This document shows, piece after piece, positions 44,022 to 54,822 of a stretch of DNA of 64,000 bases. A program made the position numbers and the translations under genes. The DNA lies in NCBI GenBank assembly GCA_023974075.1, contig CM043790.1, positions 4,565,127 through 4,629,126 on the forward strand. The letters run 5' to 3'. Source of the DNA: Chaenocephalus aceratus. Taxonomy: Eukaryota > Chordata > Actinopteri > Perciformes > Channichthyidae. Each line of letters opens with the position of its first letter. The first letter of the stretch is position 1. A model generated the notes under the pieces. It worked only from the letters and a program-made list of their open reading frames with translations, had not been told where the DNA came from and did no database searches.

Positions 44022-44142
44022 CATGGGGCTTTCCAGAACCTGTGTCGAGAGCTGGAGTTAAATGAAATCTCAGATTTGACTTCTTAATAGTTCAGTCAGA
44101 CAACTCACGTGTTTCTTAATATGTTTATTATAGCGGCATATA

Positions 44143-45785
44143 CACTGAACAAAAATATAAATGCAACACTTTTGTTTTTGCTCCCATTTTTCATGAGATG
44201 AAGTCAAAGATCTAAAACATTTTCTATATACACAAAATAACCATTTCTCTCATATTGTTCACAAATCTGAAAAAATGTGTGATAGTGAGCACTTCTCCTT
44301 TGCCGAGATAATCCATCCACCTCACAGGTGTGGCATATCAAGATGCTGATTAGACAGCATGATTATTGCACAGGTGTGCCTTAGGCTGGCCACAATAAAA
44401 GGCCACTCTGAAACGTGCAGTTTTATCACACAGCACAATGCCACAGATGTCGCAAGTTTTGAGGGAGCGTGCAATTGGCATGCTGACAGCAGGAATGTCC
44501 ACCAGAGCTGTTGCCCGTGAATTGAATGTTCATTTCTCTACCATAAGCCGTCTCCAAAGGCGTTTCAGAGAATTTGGCAGTACATCCAACCGGCCTCACA
44601 ACCGCAGACCACGTGTAACCACAACAGCCCAGGACCTCCACATCCAGCATGTTCACCTCCAAGATCTTCTGAGACCAGCCACTCGGACAGCTGCTGCAAC
44701 AATCGGTTTGCATAACCAAAGCATTTCTGCACAAACTGTCAGAAACCGTCTCAGGGAAGCTCATCTGCATGCTCGTTGTCCTCATCGGGGTCTCGACCTG
44801 ACTCCGGTTCGTCGTCGTAACCGACTTGAGTGGGCAAATGCTCACATTCGATGGCGTCTGGCACGTTGGAGAGGTGTTCTCTTCACGGATGAATCCCGGT
44901 TTTCACTGTTCAGGGCAGATGGCAGACAGCGTGTGTGGCGTCGTGTGTGGCGTCGTGTGGGCGAGCGGTTTTCTGATGTCAATGTTGTGAATCGAGTGGC
45001 CCATGGTGGTGGTGGGGTTATGGTATGGGCAGGCGTATGTTATGGACGACGAACACAGGTGCATTTTATTGATGGCATTGTGAATGCGCAGAGATACCGT
45101 GACGAGATCCTGAGGCCCATTGTTGTGCCATTCATCCACGACCATCACCTCATGTTGCAGCATGGTAATGCACGGCCCCATGTTGCAAGGATCTGTACAC
45201 GATTCCTGGAGGCTGAAAACATCCCAGTTCTTGCATGGCCAGCATACTCACCGGACATGTCACCCATTGAGCATGTTTGGGATGCTCTGGATCGGCGTAT
45301 ACGACAGCGTGTTCCAGTTCCTGCCAATATCCAGCAACTTGGCACAGCCATTGAAGAGGAGTGGACCAACATTCCACAGGCCACAATCAACAACCTGATC
45401 AACTCTCTGCGAAGGAGATGTGTTGCACTGCATGAGGCAAATGGTGGTCACACCAGATACTGACTGGTTTTCGGACCCCCCAGACCCCCCCAATAAAGCA
45501 AAACTGCACGTTTCAGAGTGGCCTTGTATTGTGGCCAGCCTAAGGCACACCTGTGCAATAATCAGGCTGTCTAATCAGCATCTTCATATGCCACACCTGT
45601 GAGGTGGGATGGATTATCTCGGCAACGGAGAAGTGCTCACTATCTCAGATCTTTTTCAGATTTGTGAACAATATTTGAGAGAAATGGTTATTTTGTGTAT
45701 ATAGAAAATGTTTTAGATCTTTGAGTTCATCTCATGAAAAATGGGAGCAAAAACAAAAGTGTTGCATTTATATTTTTGTTCAGTG
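44143..45785 (+). mobile_element. full-length Tc1-like transposon
   Basis: 1643 bp between TA duplications (44141-44142, 45786-45787). The inverted repeats are about 280 bp long, starting CACTGAACAAAAATATAAAT, and match almost base for base. One transposase ORF lies between them. The paralogous repeat at 11453-11836 shows the empty TA site. Confidence 0.96.
44438..45463 (+). CDS. Tc1-like transposase, full length but catalytic Asp replaced
   Basis: 341 codons, no stop, ATG just after the left inverted repeat. The N-terminal paired-type helix-turn-helix (ERAIGMLTAGMSTRAVAREL and STISRLQRRFREFG) binds the inverted repeats. The GRPR-like linker reads HNRRPRVTT. Catalytic DD34E triad: D151 (LFTDESRF) and E278 (SPIEHVWD) are present. 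The second position, normally Asp in QxDNARPH, is Gly at residue 243 (GGT, 45164-45166; QHGNARPH). Spacing 243-278 is exactly 34. A 12-bp tandem duplication (44930-44953) adds four residues (VWRR). Without the second Asp, cleavage should be lost, though DNA binding may remain. Confidence 0.93.
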   Translation: MPQMSQVLRERAIGMLTAGMSTRAVARELNVHFSTISRLQRRFREFGSTSNRPHNRRPRVTTTAQDLHIQHVHLQDLLRPATRTAAATIGLHNQSISAQTVRNRLREAHLHARCPHRGLDLTPVRRRNRLEWANAHIRWRLARWRGVLFTDESRFSLFRADGRQRVWRRVWRRVGERFSDVNVVNRVAHGGGGVMVWAGVCYGRRTQVHFIDGIVNAQRYRDEILRPIVVPFIHDHHLMLQHGNARPHVARICTRFLEAENIPVLAWPAYSPDMSPIEHVWDALDRRIRQRVPVPANIQQLGTAIEEEWTNIPQATINNLINSLRRRCVALHEANGGHTRY

Positions 45786-46330
45786 TAGTTTAAGTTTGAC
45801 GTCTAGGCTCGGGCCTCATCACTCCACAGATTTACAAAGAACATTGAGTGATGATTAGATAACTATCTCCCGAGCCTACAGGTGGAAGCTGGGGTGGAGC
45901 TGGGTCAGGCAAGCAGCAGCAACATGAAACACAGCAGCAGGAACATGAACATGAACGCAGCAATAGCAAGTGAACACAGCAGTGGCAGCAGCAGCATAGC
46001 GAGGCAGAGGCAGGAAGACCTGGCAGCTTAAATAGAGCGGCATGTTTAGGAGAATGTGTTTGGTTGGTTGTAAGAGGGACGAGGTGCGTCACATGTTAAT
46101 GTATGATTGGTGCTCAAGTTGACTGTCTGAACTAGCTCGCAGGCTTCGCCCCATTTTGTTTGGGTCACTCACTTCCATTTCGCTTCTCATGCACTGATTC
46201 GCTAGCTGAACAGCCAATCCAGTGATTTATTTTGCCGACAGCCTACCGGTTTGACATGTTGAATCGGTGGGTTTTCGGCCGAAAAGGTGTCGGCACGGGA
46301 CACACCAATCTGAGTAGGGCGTGTCGACGC

Positions 46331-46862
46331 AACCCAGTCTCACGGCATTTCGTGTTCACCATCACGATTTTTAATCTATTGATTCGTGTTCACCAACACG
46401 ATTTGCCCCTTTGTTTCGTGTTGCACAGCACGATTTTAAAAGCAATGTATTTCTACTGGTAACGTGTTTCGTGCCTGCAGGCTGCAGCACGTCTTTTTCT
46501 CCGGTCGGGTCGTGGAAGACCGGAGCTGTGTGGTTCATAAAAACATGTTCTTACTCAATATCAAGCCACAATTATTGCTTTTATTTTAAATCGTATAATT
46601 TCGGACTTTTGTTGTCATCTGTGAGGAAAATAAATGGGGCTCAGAGCCTCAGGATACTGAAATCTGTATTTTTTAAAATCTTTTTTTCCTTCTGATTTGT
46701 TATTCTTTTCAAAATAACACACTGTTATTTACTCACCAATAACACACAATTGCTTTTATTTATTGGTTTAATTCCATAATCTCGGGCTTTTTTGGCGTCC
46801 GTCAGGAACTGAATTTCAAAATAAATATAACAGGAAACAGACTAGGCATTTCGAGCGATTAC
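46331..46862 (+). repeat. left terminal inverted repeat of long-TIR element
   Basis: Begins with a row of short hairpins: TCGTG-TTCACCAT-CACGA, TCGTGTT-CACC-AACACGA (46384-46401), TCGTG-TTGCACAG-CACGA. The open frame 46411-46695 is not conserved as protein. Confidence 0.85.
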
Positions 46863-48781
46863 CCAAGATCCTCAGCTATGGTTTTAAGCTCACTGATTGG
46901 ATGTGTTAGCCGCAATGCATGCTGGGATTTGGTGTTTATATTATATGAAATCCGGAAAACATTTTAAAAGTATAAAATAATACTTAATTCCGAGTGCTCT
47001 TACTTTTCTTTTTGAAAGTCATCACATAACGGCATTGTAATACACGGTTCGGCTGCATTACATATTACAGATCTGCCGTAGTTCTTTATTTAGAGAGCCC
47101 TGATGAGAAGACCTTTGGAAAAACTGGAAGAAATGGCGCCGAAACTGAATACTTGACGTGGATCATAAATATATCAACAATTAAACAACATCTTCAATTT
47201 CTCTTCACACAATACGTCTCCTTGCAGTATCAACACTAATTCGGCTGACTTTTACATTTGATCTCATTCATAGATAGGTTCTATTTACACCATAACGGTG
47301 CACAGCTGATAAAAAAGGACTGTAGTTTTCAAAGATATTACTGATTTTCTTTGAATGTAAGAATGTAAATACTGAGTCTGAAATAGTATAGCAATATGCT
47401 GTAAAATGATGTGAAAGCATGCATAAAACTATACATCTTCAGATGTTGTACATACACACTAATAATACAAGTTAGTATGGCTGTGTGCACCTTGTGTGCA
47501 CCTCCTAGTGGGTTAAAGCACGTTATTGAATTATTGTTTGTTTGTGTTATATTTGATTAAAAAATATTAAGAGTACATACTTTCATAGGGGGAAAGTATA
47601 AATATAGAAATATAGAATTTACAAAATCAAGAAGATACTATAAGTGATCTCTACAATAAAAACAGTTTAGTGCAGGATGTACACAGATATTAATAGGAGG
47701 AGGTGCAAAACAGAAAAAACGGATTAACCTTTATTTAAACATTAAATATTAAATATTAAGCCTGACAAAGTAATTAACATCTAATATATTGCTTTCCTGC
47801 AATGTTAACTATGTTGAAGCACTTATTTTATCTGATATTATACACATTAATTATACTCTTATGTATGTAGATAGAATGTGCAGAATATGACAGTTTAATG
47901 GTGGAGGTACACACATATTGATAGATGTCTTGTAATGCACTGTTGAGGAACCTGTGACCCAAGTTTTTCATTCATTGCATAACTACACCGTAGTTGTGTA
48001 TATGATATGTCAATAAACCTTTGAAAATCTTGAAAGTGATGTGCAAAATAGCCATAATATACAGTCTTTAATTAACTATTAGTAGAGAATAATGAGTAAT
48101 GAATATACTTTATTACTTGTTTCCATTCATGTCAATTGCAGATACATGTTTAGTCTTCTCAAGCACCAACTATCAAATATCTCTCCTGATTGTTGGCACT
48201 TGACAATCACCTTACCTGAATTTTACTCAGGTGTACCTAAAGTTTGATTTAAGGGTTGTTTATATTTCACATCATTAATCAGAATCTGCAAAGTAACTCA
48301 AATAAATGCAGTGGAGTAAAAATACCAGGTTAACCTCTGAATTGTAAGTGGAGTAGAATTACAAAGTAGCAATGAGCTGTCATGTGGGTATATATTAATG
48401 CTATATTAATGCTGCGCATTATGGACACAAGTGATTTTCACCCATTTATTAATTATATGTTTTACATTTGATAACACCAATGTGTTTAATACTGGCAACT
48501 TCTAATTGTGGGAAAACGAAAACGTTCAGTAGAGACGTCCCATAGAACATTTTGCGAAACACAATAGCCAGCATGTGTAGTTTCTGGGGGGGTGTTCGAT
48601 TCCAGTTTTGGATAGTCTGGCGTGGTTTCGTTCCATTTCACACAGCTGTTTGACGCTCTGCGTACCTACGGGAACTGTAGTCCTAAACAATAGCTGGGGA
48701 TTATGGGTAGTGTAGTGTTTCGGCCATCCTAAACTCAGAAATGTTGACAATCGCAATGATGCTCGAAATGTCCCTTATAGG
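46863..48781. other. interior of long-TIR element, non-coding
   Basis: AT-rich, no frame longer than about 75 codons and no transposase motif. Confidence 0.6.
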
Positions 48782-49313
48782 CCTACGTCTGTTTCCGGTT
48801 ATTTTTATTTTGAAATTCAGTTCCTGACAGGACACCAAAAAAGCCCGAGGTTATGGAATTAAACCAATAAATAAAAGCAAGGATAATTGTGTGTTATTGG
48901 TGAGTAAATAACAGTGGTGTTATTTTGAAAAAGAATAACAAATTAGAAGGAAAAAAATATTTAAAAATACAGATTTCAGTATCCTGAGGCTCTGAGCCCC
49001 AGTTTATTTTCCTCACAGACTGGCAACAAAAGTCCGAAATTATACGATTTAAAATAAAAGCAATAATTGTGGCTTGATATTGAGTAAGAACATGTTTTTA
49101 TGAACCACACAGCTTCCGGTCCTCCACGACCCGACCGGAGAAAAGAAGACGTGCTGCAGCCTGCAGGCACGAAACACGTTACCGGTAGAAATACATTGCT
49201 TTTAAAATAGTGCTGTGCAAACACGAAAAAAAGGGGCAAATCGTGATGGTGAACACGAATCAATAGATTAAAAAATTCGTGTTGGTGAACACGAAATGCC
49301 GTGAGACTGGGTT
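48782..49313 (-). repeat. right terminal inverted repeat of long-TIR element
   Basis: Reverse complement of the left repeat with scattered substitutions and small indels. The hairpin row is partly degraded (GTGCTGTGCAAACACG). Confidence 0.85.
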
Positions 49314-49381
49314 GGTCGACGCTCATTTTCGGCCTGACGCCCATCGATGGCCAAAATCAGCTTGGTGTCTCCGGGCCTTAA

Positions 49382-49420
49382 AGGCCCTGACACACCAAGC
49401 AGTCATCAGAGAACTCTAAC
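49382..49420. mobile_element. PIF/Harbinger-like MITE, copy D, left-end fragment
   Basis: AGGCCCTGACACACCAAGC followed by AGTCATCAGAGAACTC, as in copies A and B. It abuts copy C with a shared TAA and is truncated after about 40 bp. Confidence 0.8.
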
Positions 49421-49579
49421 GGTGCCCACCTCAACACTGAAAGATACAAACTTGCGACGTTATCAACAAAAACGTACATCAAAACATGTGGCACTAGGTA
49501 GCCACAACCGCTAACATGGCTTACCTTGGTCAAAACTGGTCTTCAATGGCATTAAAACGATAAAACGATGCTGTAGTTA
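49421..49579. other. unassigned
   Basis: Short spacer between the MITE fragment and the dispersed repeat; no feature seen. Confidence 0.3.
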
Positions 49580-50012
49580 ATCCATACAGATGTAGCGCTT
49601 CGTTTCAGACGCCTACCCGGGCGGGTCCGTGATCTGCACGGGGTGGGCCCCTGCTGAAAAGGAAAACCCCCCCGCAGGACTTGAAACGCCCCCTTGATAA
49701 ATACATTTAATTATAATGAAACCCAGCAGCAATGGATCATGGATCCACCCAGGGGGGAGCCGTGTAAAAGCTGCCACACTGGAACTCATGTGAAATAAAC
49801 AGCTGATCTACAGGGATCTGATATAGCGGATATTTGTTAAGATCCATATATGTCACGGATAGGATCATATTCTGTGCTTAAGTAAGAGACATGTAATCAT
49901 TTACTAAACATCACCATGTTTTATTTAACACAAAATAATGTTAATTCACGTTGGCGTGAGTACAAAACCATCGCTATGTTTTTAGATCAGGAAATGCATC
50001 CAGGGTCAAACA
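49580..50012 (-). repeat. 420-bp dispersed repeat, inverted partner of 15722-16150
   Basis: Reverse complement matches 15722-16150 over its length with scattered substitutions. This copy starts at ATGTAGCGCTTCG and ends at AATGCATCCAGGG. Confidence 0.75.
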
Positions 50013-51530
50013 AACGATGTTCGATCGTGATCCTCGCGATCATTTAATGTATCATATGTTCGCGAGTTGAAATGAATGCACTCAATTTAATCCACGTGAG
50101 TTTACACAACGACAATAATCGCTTTGTTTTTATATCACATCCGACGGAGGAAAATGCAGCAGCTCTCTACCGATCATCCTAATCCCACGGGCAAACAATA
50201 ATATGTACAGTGCTAATAGTTTACTGTATTATTAGTGTCTAATATTACTGCTATAATAATCACACATTGAGTTGTTGAAATCAGACCGTCGTTTTTTTTA
50301 AACGCTCTGAATGAAACGGCAGCTCTCAGGTGATCAGCTGTGTGTTTACACAATAACATATGCATAGTAATTTAATACCTTCCAACACACATTGTAAGAA
50401 TAGTTCTGTTTCATATGAGTGTTGAGAGCCGTATCCACAAATCTACTAATTTTGCCCTCAGTGCACCAGATTGATGCATTTAACTTCAATTTAAATAAAA
50501 ACATCTTCTGTTGTAACAACAATACCATTATAAATAGTAACATAGCATGGTATTGCACATTTACTGTAGCTTTGAGTGTTACTGGCCTGAGATTTCTTTA
50601 TTACATGAATGAAGGTGACTGAGGCTTTAATATAGACTTTCCAGTGTCCCACATTTTGCACAGAACTGTCCCACATTAGGAAAACAGATTGTCTGAGACA
50701 ACTTGGCACTAAGAGTACTAATATGTCTACCATTTCTTTTATGAGTTTAATATCTGCATGTTCTCTTTTGGTTTGATTAGGACACATCCTGGGGATTTCA
50801 GAATGTTACTGGATTTTGATTTATTGTATCGGCTTCATGTCGCAATATATTCCCGAAGTCTGAAATGCAAAAATGTTCCACATTAGGGCAATTCACCCTA
50901 CATTTAATCATTTTGTTTATTTTTAACGAAATAAATGTGGTTTAATCCATCATGTTCACTATTCCACTATTTACTTAGTACATATCTGACATTAACGATT
51001 AACACACTGTGCATACTGCTCACAGGCTGATATCTAGTGTATTCATACCCCTCACTGTTTATTCATCATTCAATTCATTATATATTTTATTCTGTAGATT
51101 GTGAACATTACTTTTCACTTTACTGCTTGTTGCACCTGGTTAGAAGCTAAACTGCATTTCGTTGTCTCAGTACCTGTAATCTGTGCAATAACAATAAAGT
51201 TTAATCTAATCTTGAGCATGAACTAATGTAGGCTATTTACTTAGTAGGCCTACATATCTGACATGAACAATTAAACACGTTTGTGCATTCTTTATGAATG
51301 CAAACCGAGTCATTTCGTTTATTTTTAACGAAATAAATGTGATTTAATCCACATAATTTACTGTGTTAATTGTTTACTTTGTATTGTTTAACTTGAATGT
51401 TCTTCACTTTTTAAATGCCTCTGTGATGTGCTGCTACCCATTTCCCCTCGGGGACTAATAAACGAATACTATGACATTAACGATTAAACACATTTGTGCA
51501 TTTTTTATGAATGCAAACCGAGTCAAGCCG
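50013..51530. other. unassigned, with degenerate duplications and a LINE-like tail
   Basis: Blocks sharing TTTATTTTTAACGAAATAAATGTG and CATTAACGATTAA... occur near 50910-51010, 51220-51345 and 51470-51540. At 51135-51215 CTGCATTTCGTTGTCTCAGT then AACAATAAAGTTTAATCTAA looks like a fish LINE 3' end with an AATCT-type tail. No RT is attached. An inverted copy of the 2555 repeat lies at about 50450-50510. Confidence 0.4.
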
Positions 51531-51533
51531 ACT

Positions 51534-52171
51534 CTAATAAACGAATACTATATATTGAACGTCTATTGAATGGCCTTTGTATGTATACAGTACAGTATAG
51601 CCCAACCATTTACACCTTCCTTTTTTCCCGTCAAGAGTTTGAATTGGAGAAAGGTAATCGGCGGTGCTTTTATAGCCTATTGCATAATAACTGTGTGATT
51701 TAGATTGCTTTTCAAATGCATATGGCCACCCATTTACACGGCTGGGGCTCCTCAGTCTCTCGTTTACCCGGCTCCTGATCTTATGCCACTGGTCAACGTT
51801 CAGATTTGGGAACCGATTGGAAACATAGGACTCAATCTGTTGCTTCACACATTGAGGGGAAGAGGCATTTTCCCATTGGTCCCAGTCCAGTTGGTTATTT
51901 TCACCATTCTCCTATATGTTACAAATGGCGTTATGGCCATGAACATATTAGCAGCATAGATCTCAGGGCGATGCTGTCCCTTAAAAAAGCTGTCCTGGTA
52001 AAAACTTTCCTCTCGTTCTGAGGAAACAGCCCTGGTGGGTTCATACCGTTCTCCAGCCCCAACCCCCCCATGTGTCCTATGTATGTTGGGGACCCTTTGT
52101 TTAAAACTAATTGGCCATCGGAATGTGTGGTCACATTCCACAGCTCTCCCCCCTCCTGTGATCTCCCGCAC
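51534..52171 (-). other. unassigned minus-strand open frames
   Basis: Two adjoining minus frames (51848-51534 and 52171-51845). The first reads ESYVSNRFPNLNVDQWHKIR and looks protein-like. Neither has a motif I can assign. They may be exons of a decayed transposon protein or non-coding. Confidence 0.2.
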
Positions 52172-52875
52172 ACAGAGAGAGAGGGAGAAAAACTAAATAT
52201 ACATGACATACTTTGATTTAGTAGATTTCGCATGAGAGCAAAATGAGAATATATGTGTGTAAGAGTGAAAATATGCTGCATTTTGAATGTCCGATAGTCC
52301 ACCATTTCCACCGGAAATATCAAACATTTAATAAAAGTGAAAAACAATGAACAAAACTTAACGTATTCATCATAATTAATTATATTTATTTCGTTTGGAT
52401 GTAGGTGATCTTCTACTATATGAACATTTTGGACCCAAAATCACAACAAAAACGTAAAAACAGATTTTGAAAATGATTTTATTTTTCACAACACAAACAT
52501 ACACAACGAAACCATTTAAAAGCTGGAAATATATACATGGGATGTGACTATGATAATGTGAAAGTTTGATTGAGGTAGCATGGGATTTCATTCTGATAAG
52601 GCAAAAGTGTTATTATAAATATAATACAAATATATATATATATATACACATTATGTACAAAAATCTGTTTTTTCTGTCTTTATCTGTGCCACGCTTCAAA
52701 GCGGTTTCTGTCAACTACGACACAGAGGGCAACATCACAGATTCCTCCTCCTCCATGTCAAAAAACAAGCTTAAAGCTTGACTCACGTTCAGAGTTCTCT
52801 TCATCATAGTTGAGTCTTCAAAACTCTAAATATATCTAACTATAGCTACATTTTCAATGTTTGTTTGTCACTTTA
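52172..52875. other. intergenic, nothing identified
   Basis: AT-rich, a short (TA)n run near 52627; no coding motif. Confidence 0.35.
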
Positions 52876-52879
52876 CTTC

Positions 52880-53018
52880 AATCGCAGTCTCCCGCAGCCT
52901 CTCTTCGTCTCCCGCAGCCTGTCTTCGTATATCTTCGTCTCTCTCCATTTCCCGCCGTCTCTCTTCGGTTCCCGCCGTCCCTCTTCGTCTCTTTTCGTCT
53001 CGTTTCGTATCACTCCGT
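52880..53018 (+). repeat. pyrimidine-rich CTTCGTCTC-type tract
   Basis: Degenerate repeats of CTCTCTTCGTCTCCCGCAGC and TCTTCGGTTCCCGCCGTC. Strong C/T strand bias. Confidence 0.75.
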
Positions 53019-53047
53019 TTACCTGATTACCTACCCACCCTTCCTGG

Positions 53048-53496
53048 TAAAATACATCCTGTTGAGCAGAATCTACAGTTTCCAGTATTTTCCGTTTCGT
53101 AAAATGATAAAATACGGCGAAAATATTAAAATATGTGCTTCCATTATTCATACTTCTGAAATATATCTGTATTAACTTTATATCATCGTATGTCCGTGTT
53201 TATTGGGTATTTTTGCATGAAACAAAGACTGGCATAGTTTCAAGCCAGTACTTTCGACAGAAATACACATATACATCCTGTTGAGCAGGATCTACAGTTT
53301 CCAGTATTTTCCGTTTCTTAAAATGATCAAATATGGCGAAGATATTCAAATATGTGCTTCCATATTTCATACTTTTGAAATGTATTAACTTTATATCACC
53401 GTATCTCCGTGTTTACTGGGTCTTTTTGCATGAATCAAAGACTGGGATATACAGTAGTTTCAAGCCAGTACTTTCGACAGAAACACACGGCAATGT
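53048..53496 (+). repeat. about 225-bp tandem duplication
   Basis: Two units (53048-53270, 53271-53496) share ATACATCCTGTTGAGCAG, TCTACAGTTTCCAGTATTTT and GCCAGTACTTTCGACAGAAA, with substitutions and small indels. Confidence 0.9.
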
Positions 53497-54399
53497 TGTC
53501 CGGACTGTTGTTTTTATGCGGCACCGGTCATGTGATCTGATCACGCCGGCGTGACGGTCGACTCCAAAGGGTTAATATTAAATACATATAAGTATTTTTA
53601 CAACTTGTATTTAGAAATACTCTGTTGTAATTATTGATGCATACATGTGTTCATCCATTCAATGTGGCATCTGCTATAATGGGGTTAATGATATTACTTA
53701 ATAATACAATACATTATAAATATGATATGATAATTACATTTTAGTTTTATTCATTTCTTATTTCATAGTTTCTCATTATTATTATTTTTTTATCGCTCAT
53801 CTTATTTTTGATTTTATTAATCTGTGTGAATCTGTGCTGTCCTGTTTTTCACTCTCACCCTTGTTGCTGTTTGAACTACTGAAAGTTGATTTACTTCAAT
53901 CTACTGTACAATATTACAGGAAATATACTGCATAAAGCAAACTATATACTTTATTTGATCTAAAATATTGATGTTTCTACAACACCCATTGTGTATTTTG
54001 TGAATGAAGCGCCATCTCATGGTTAAATCCTGTAATTGAACAAATGGGGAAATTGGGCAACGCCCTCTAGCAATTTGGCAACACCCCCAGCCACTGGCAT
54101 CCGCTGGGCTTTTGACTGGGACACACCCATTTGAGTCTGATCTGGAGTGCTACATCTGTAGGTTAATATCCAATGTGACTGTGTCCCCTTTGAAATGTTC
54201 TGATAATCTATAAGCAATAAAACTGCGTTTCCGTTTCTAGAAGTCAGAGCAGGGATATCCCTACGCTCTGAAACAAGATTGCATGCGCAGAGACGCAAGC
54301 TTTTTTTTTAACATGAGAGTCTATGGGACGATTTTCCTTTGATTCTATTGGCTCTAACGGTCAGGAAGAGATGTCACATGTCAAAATCGAACAAGGGGG
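53497..54399. other. intergenic, nothing identified
   Basis: AT-rich with no coding motif. Confidence 0.35.
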
Positions 54400-54822
54400 G
54401 CCAGAGATAGGTCAAATGGCCCCAGAAGAGGTTTTTTTTGCTAAATCTGTCTAAAAAGGTCAAATATCACTTGTTTTGCATCAATCTTGATACAGGGTAC
54501 TTATTATATGTTGCACTTTGGATTCCTAAAGCTTTTAGTCTACTAGCCCATCATCCAAGGTTAGTTTTCACTATAAGTACAACATATGTTTTGGACGGAC
54601 ACTATAATTTACAGTTTTTTACCATGTTCAATCTGAATTTTCTTTAAAATAAAAAACAGCTATATTGATTCTGACTTTTCTACATCCAACTCACAGGTTT
54701 ATCATTACTTTGAGAAAAAAGATTATTAATGTAACCCTTTTAGAAGGGAAGATATGGACATTTGTTGAATGTCATTTTCGAGCCTGAAGCCTGAAAAACA
54801 GGCTTGGGGCCTAACAGGTTAA
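54400..54822 (+). repeat. 450-bp dispersed repeat, partner of 32650-33107
   Basis: Same-orientation copy of the repeat at 32650-33107, ending in AGCCTGAAAAACAGGCT and CCTAACAGGTTA. Confidence 0.8.

Larger units (their letters stand above)
44024..46154 (-). mobile_element. LTR-like repeat interrupted by Tc1
   Basis: Minus-strand ends TGGGGC...GCCCCA. About 485 bp once the Tc1 is removed. TATA-like CTCTATTTAAGC and AATAAAC signals are placed as in an LTR. It matches 11453-11836. The left end coincides with the solo LTR's target, so that LTR landed on its first three bases. No target duplication was recognised, hence the class is uncertain. Confidence 0.55.
46331..49313. mobile_element. long-TIR DNA transposon, non-autonomous (Mutator-like TSD)
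   Basis: 2983 bp. Ends AACCCAGTCTCACGG and CCGTGAGACTGGGTT. Terminal inverted repeats of about 530 bp with mild divergence. GTCGACGC flanks both sides (46323-46330, 49315-49322); counting the adjacent base gives 8 of 9, close to the 9-bp duplication of Mutator-like elements, while 8 bp would fit hAT. The interior (46863-48779) has no protein-coding frame of note. A second copy starts at 63799. No transposase for it is in the window. Confidence 0.8.
43250..49378. mobile_element. PIF/Harbinger-like MITE, copy C, expanded by nested insertions
   Basis: Left end AGGCCCGAACACACCAAGC and right end GCTTGGTGTCTCCGGGCCT are flanked by TAA (43247-43249 and 49379-49381). MITE sequence remains at 43250-43583, about 46155-46330 and 49323-49378. 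The rest is a solo LTR, an LTR-like repeat with a Tc1, and the long-TIR element. Without them the MITE is about 570 bp, as in copy A. Confidence 0.8.

Noticed and set aside
44426..45550. several minus-strand ORFs over the Tc1 transposase
   Set aside because: Shadows of the sense transposase frame; no independent motif.
46411..46695. 94-codon ORF in the left long terminal inverted repeat
   Set aside because: The equivalent frame in the right repeat is a different length and has no known motif; position inside a terminal repeat explains it.
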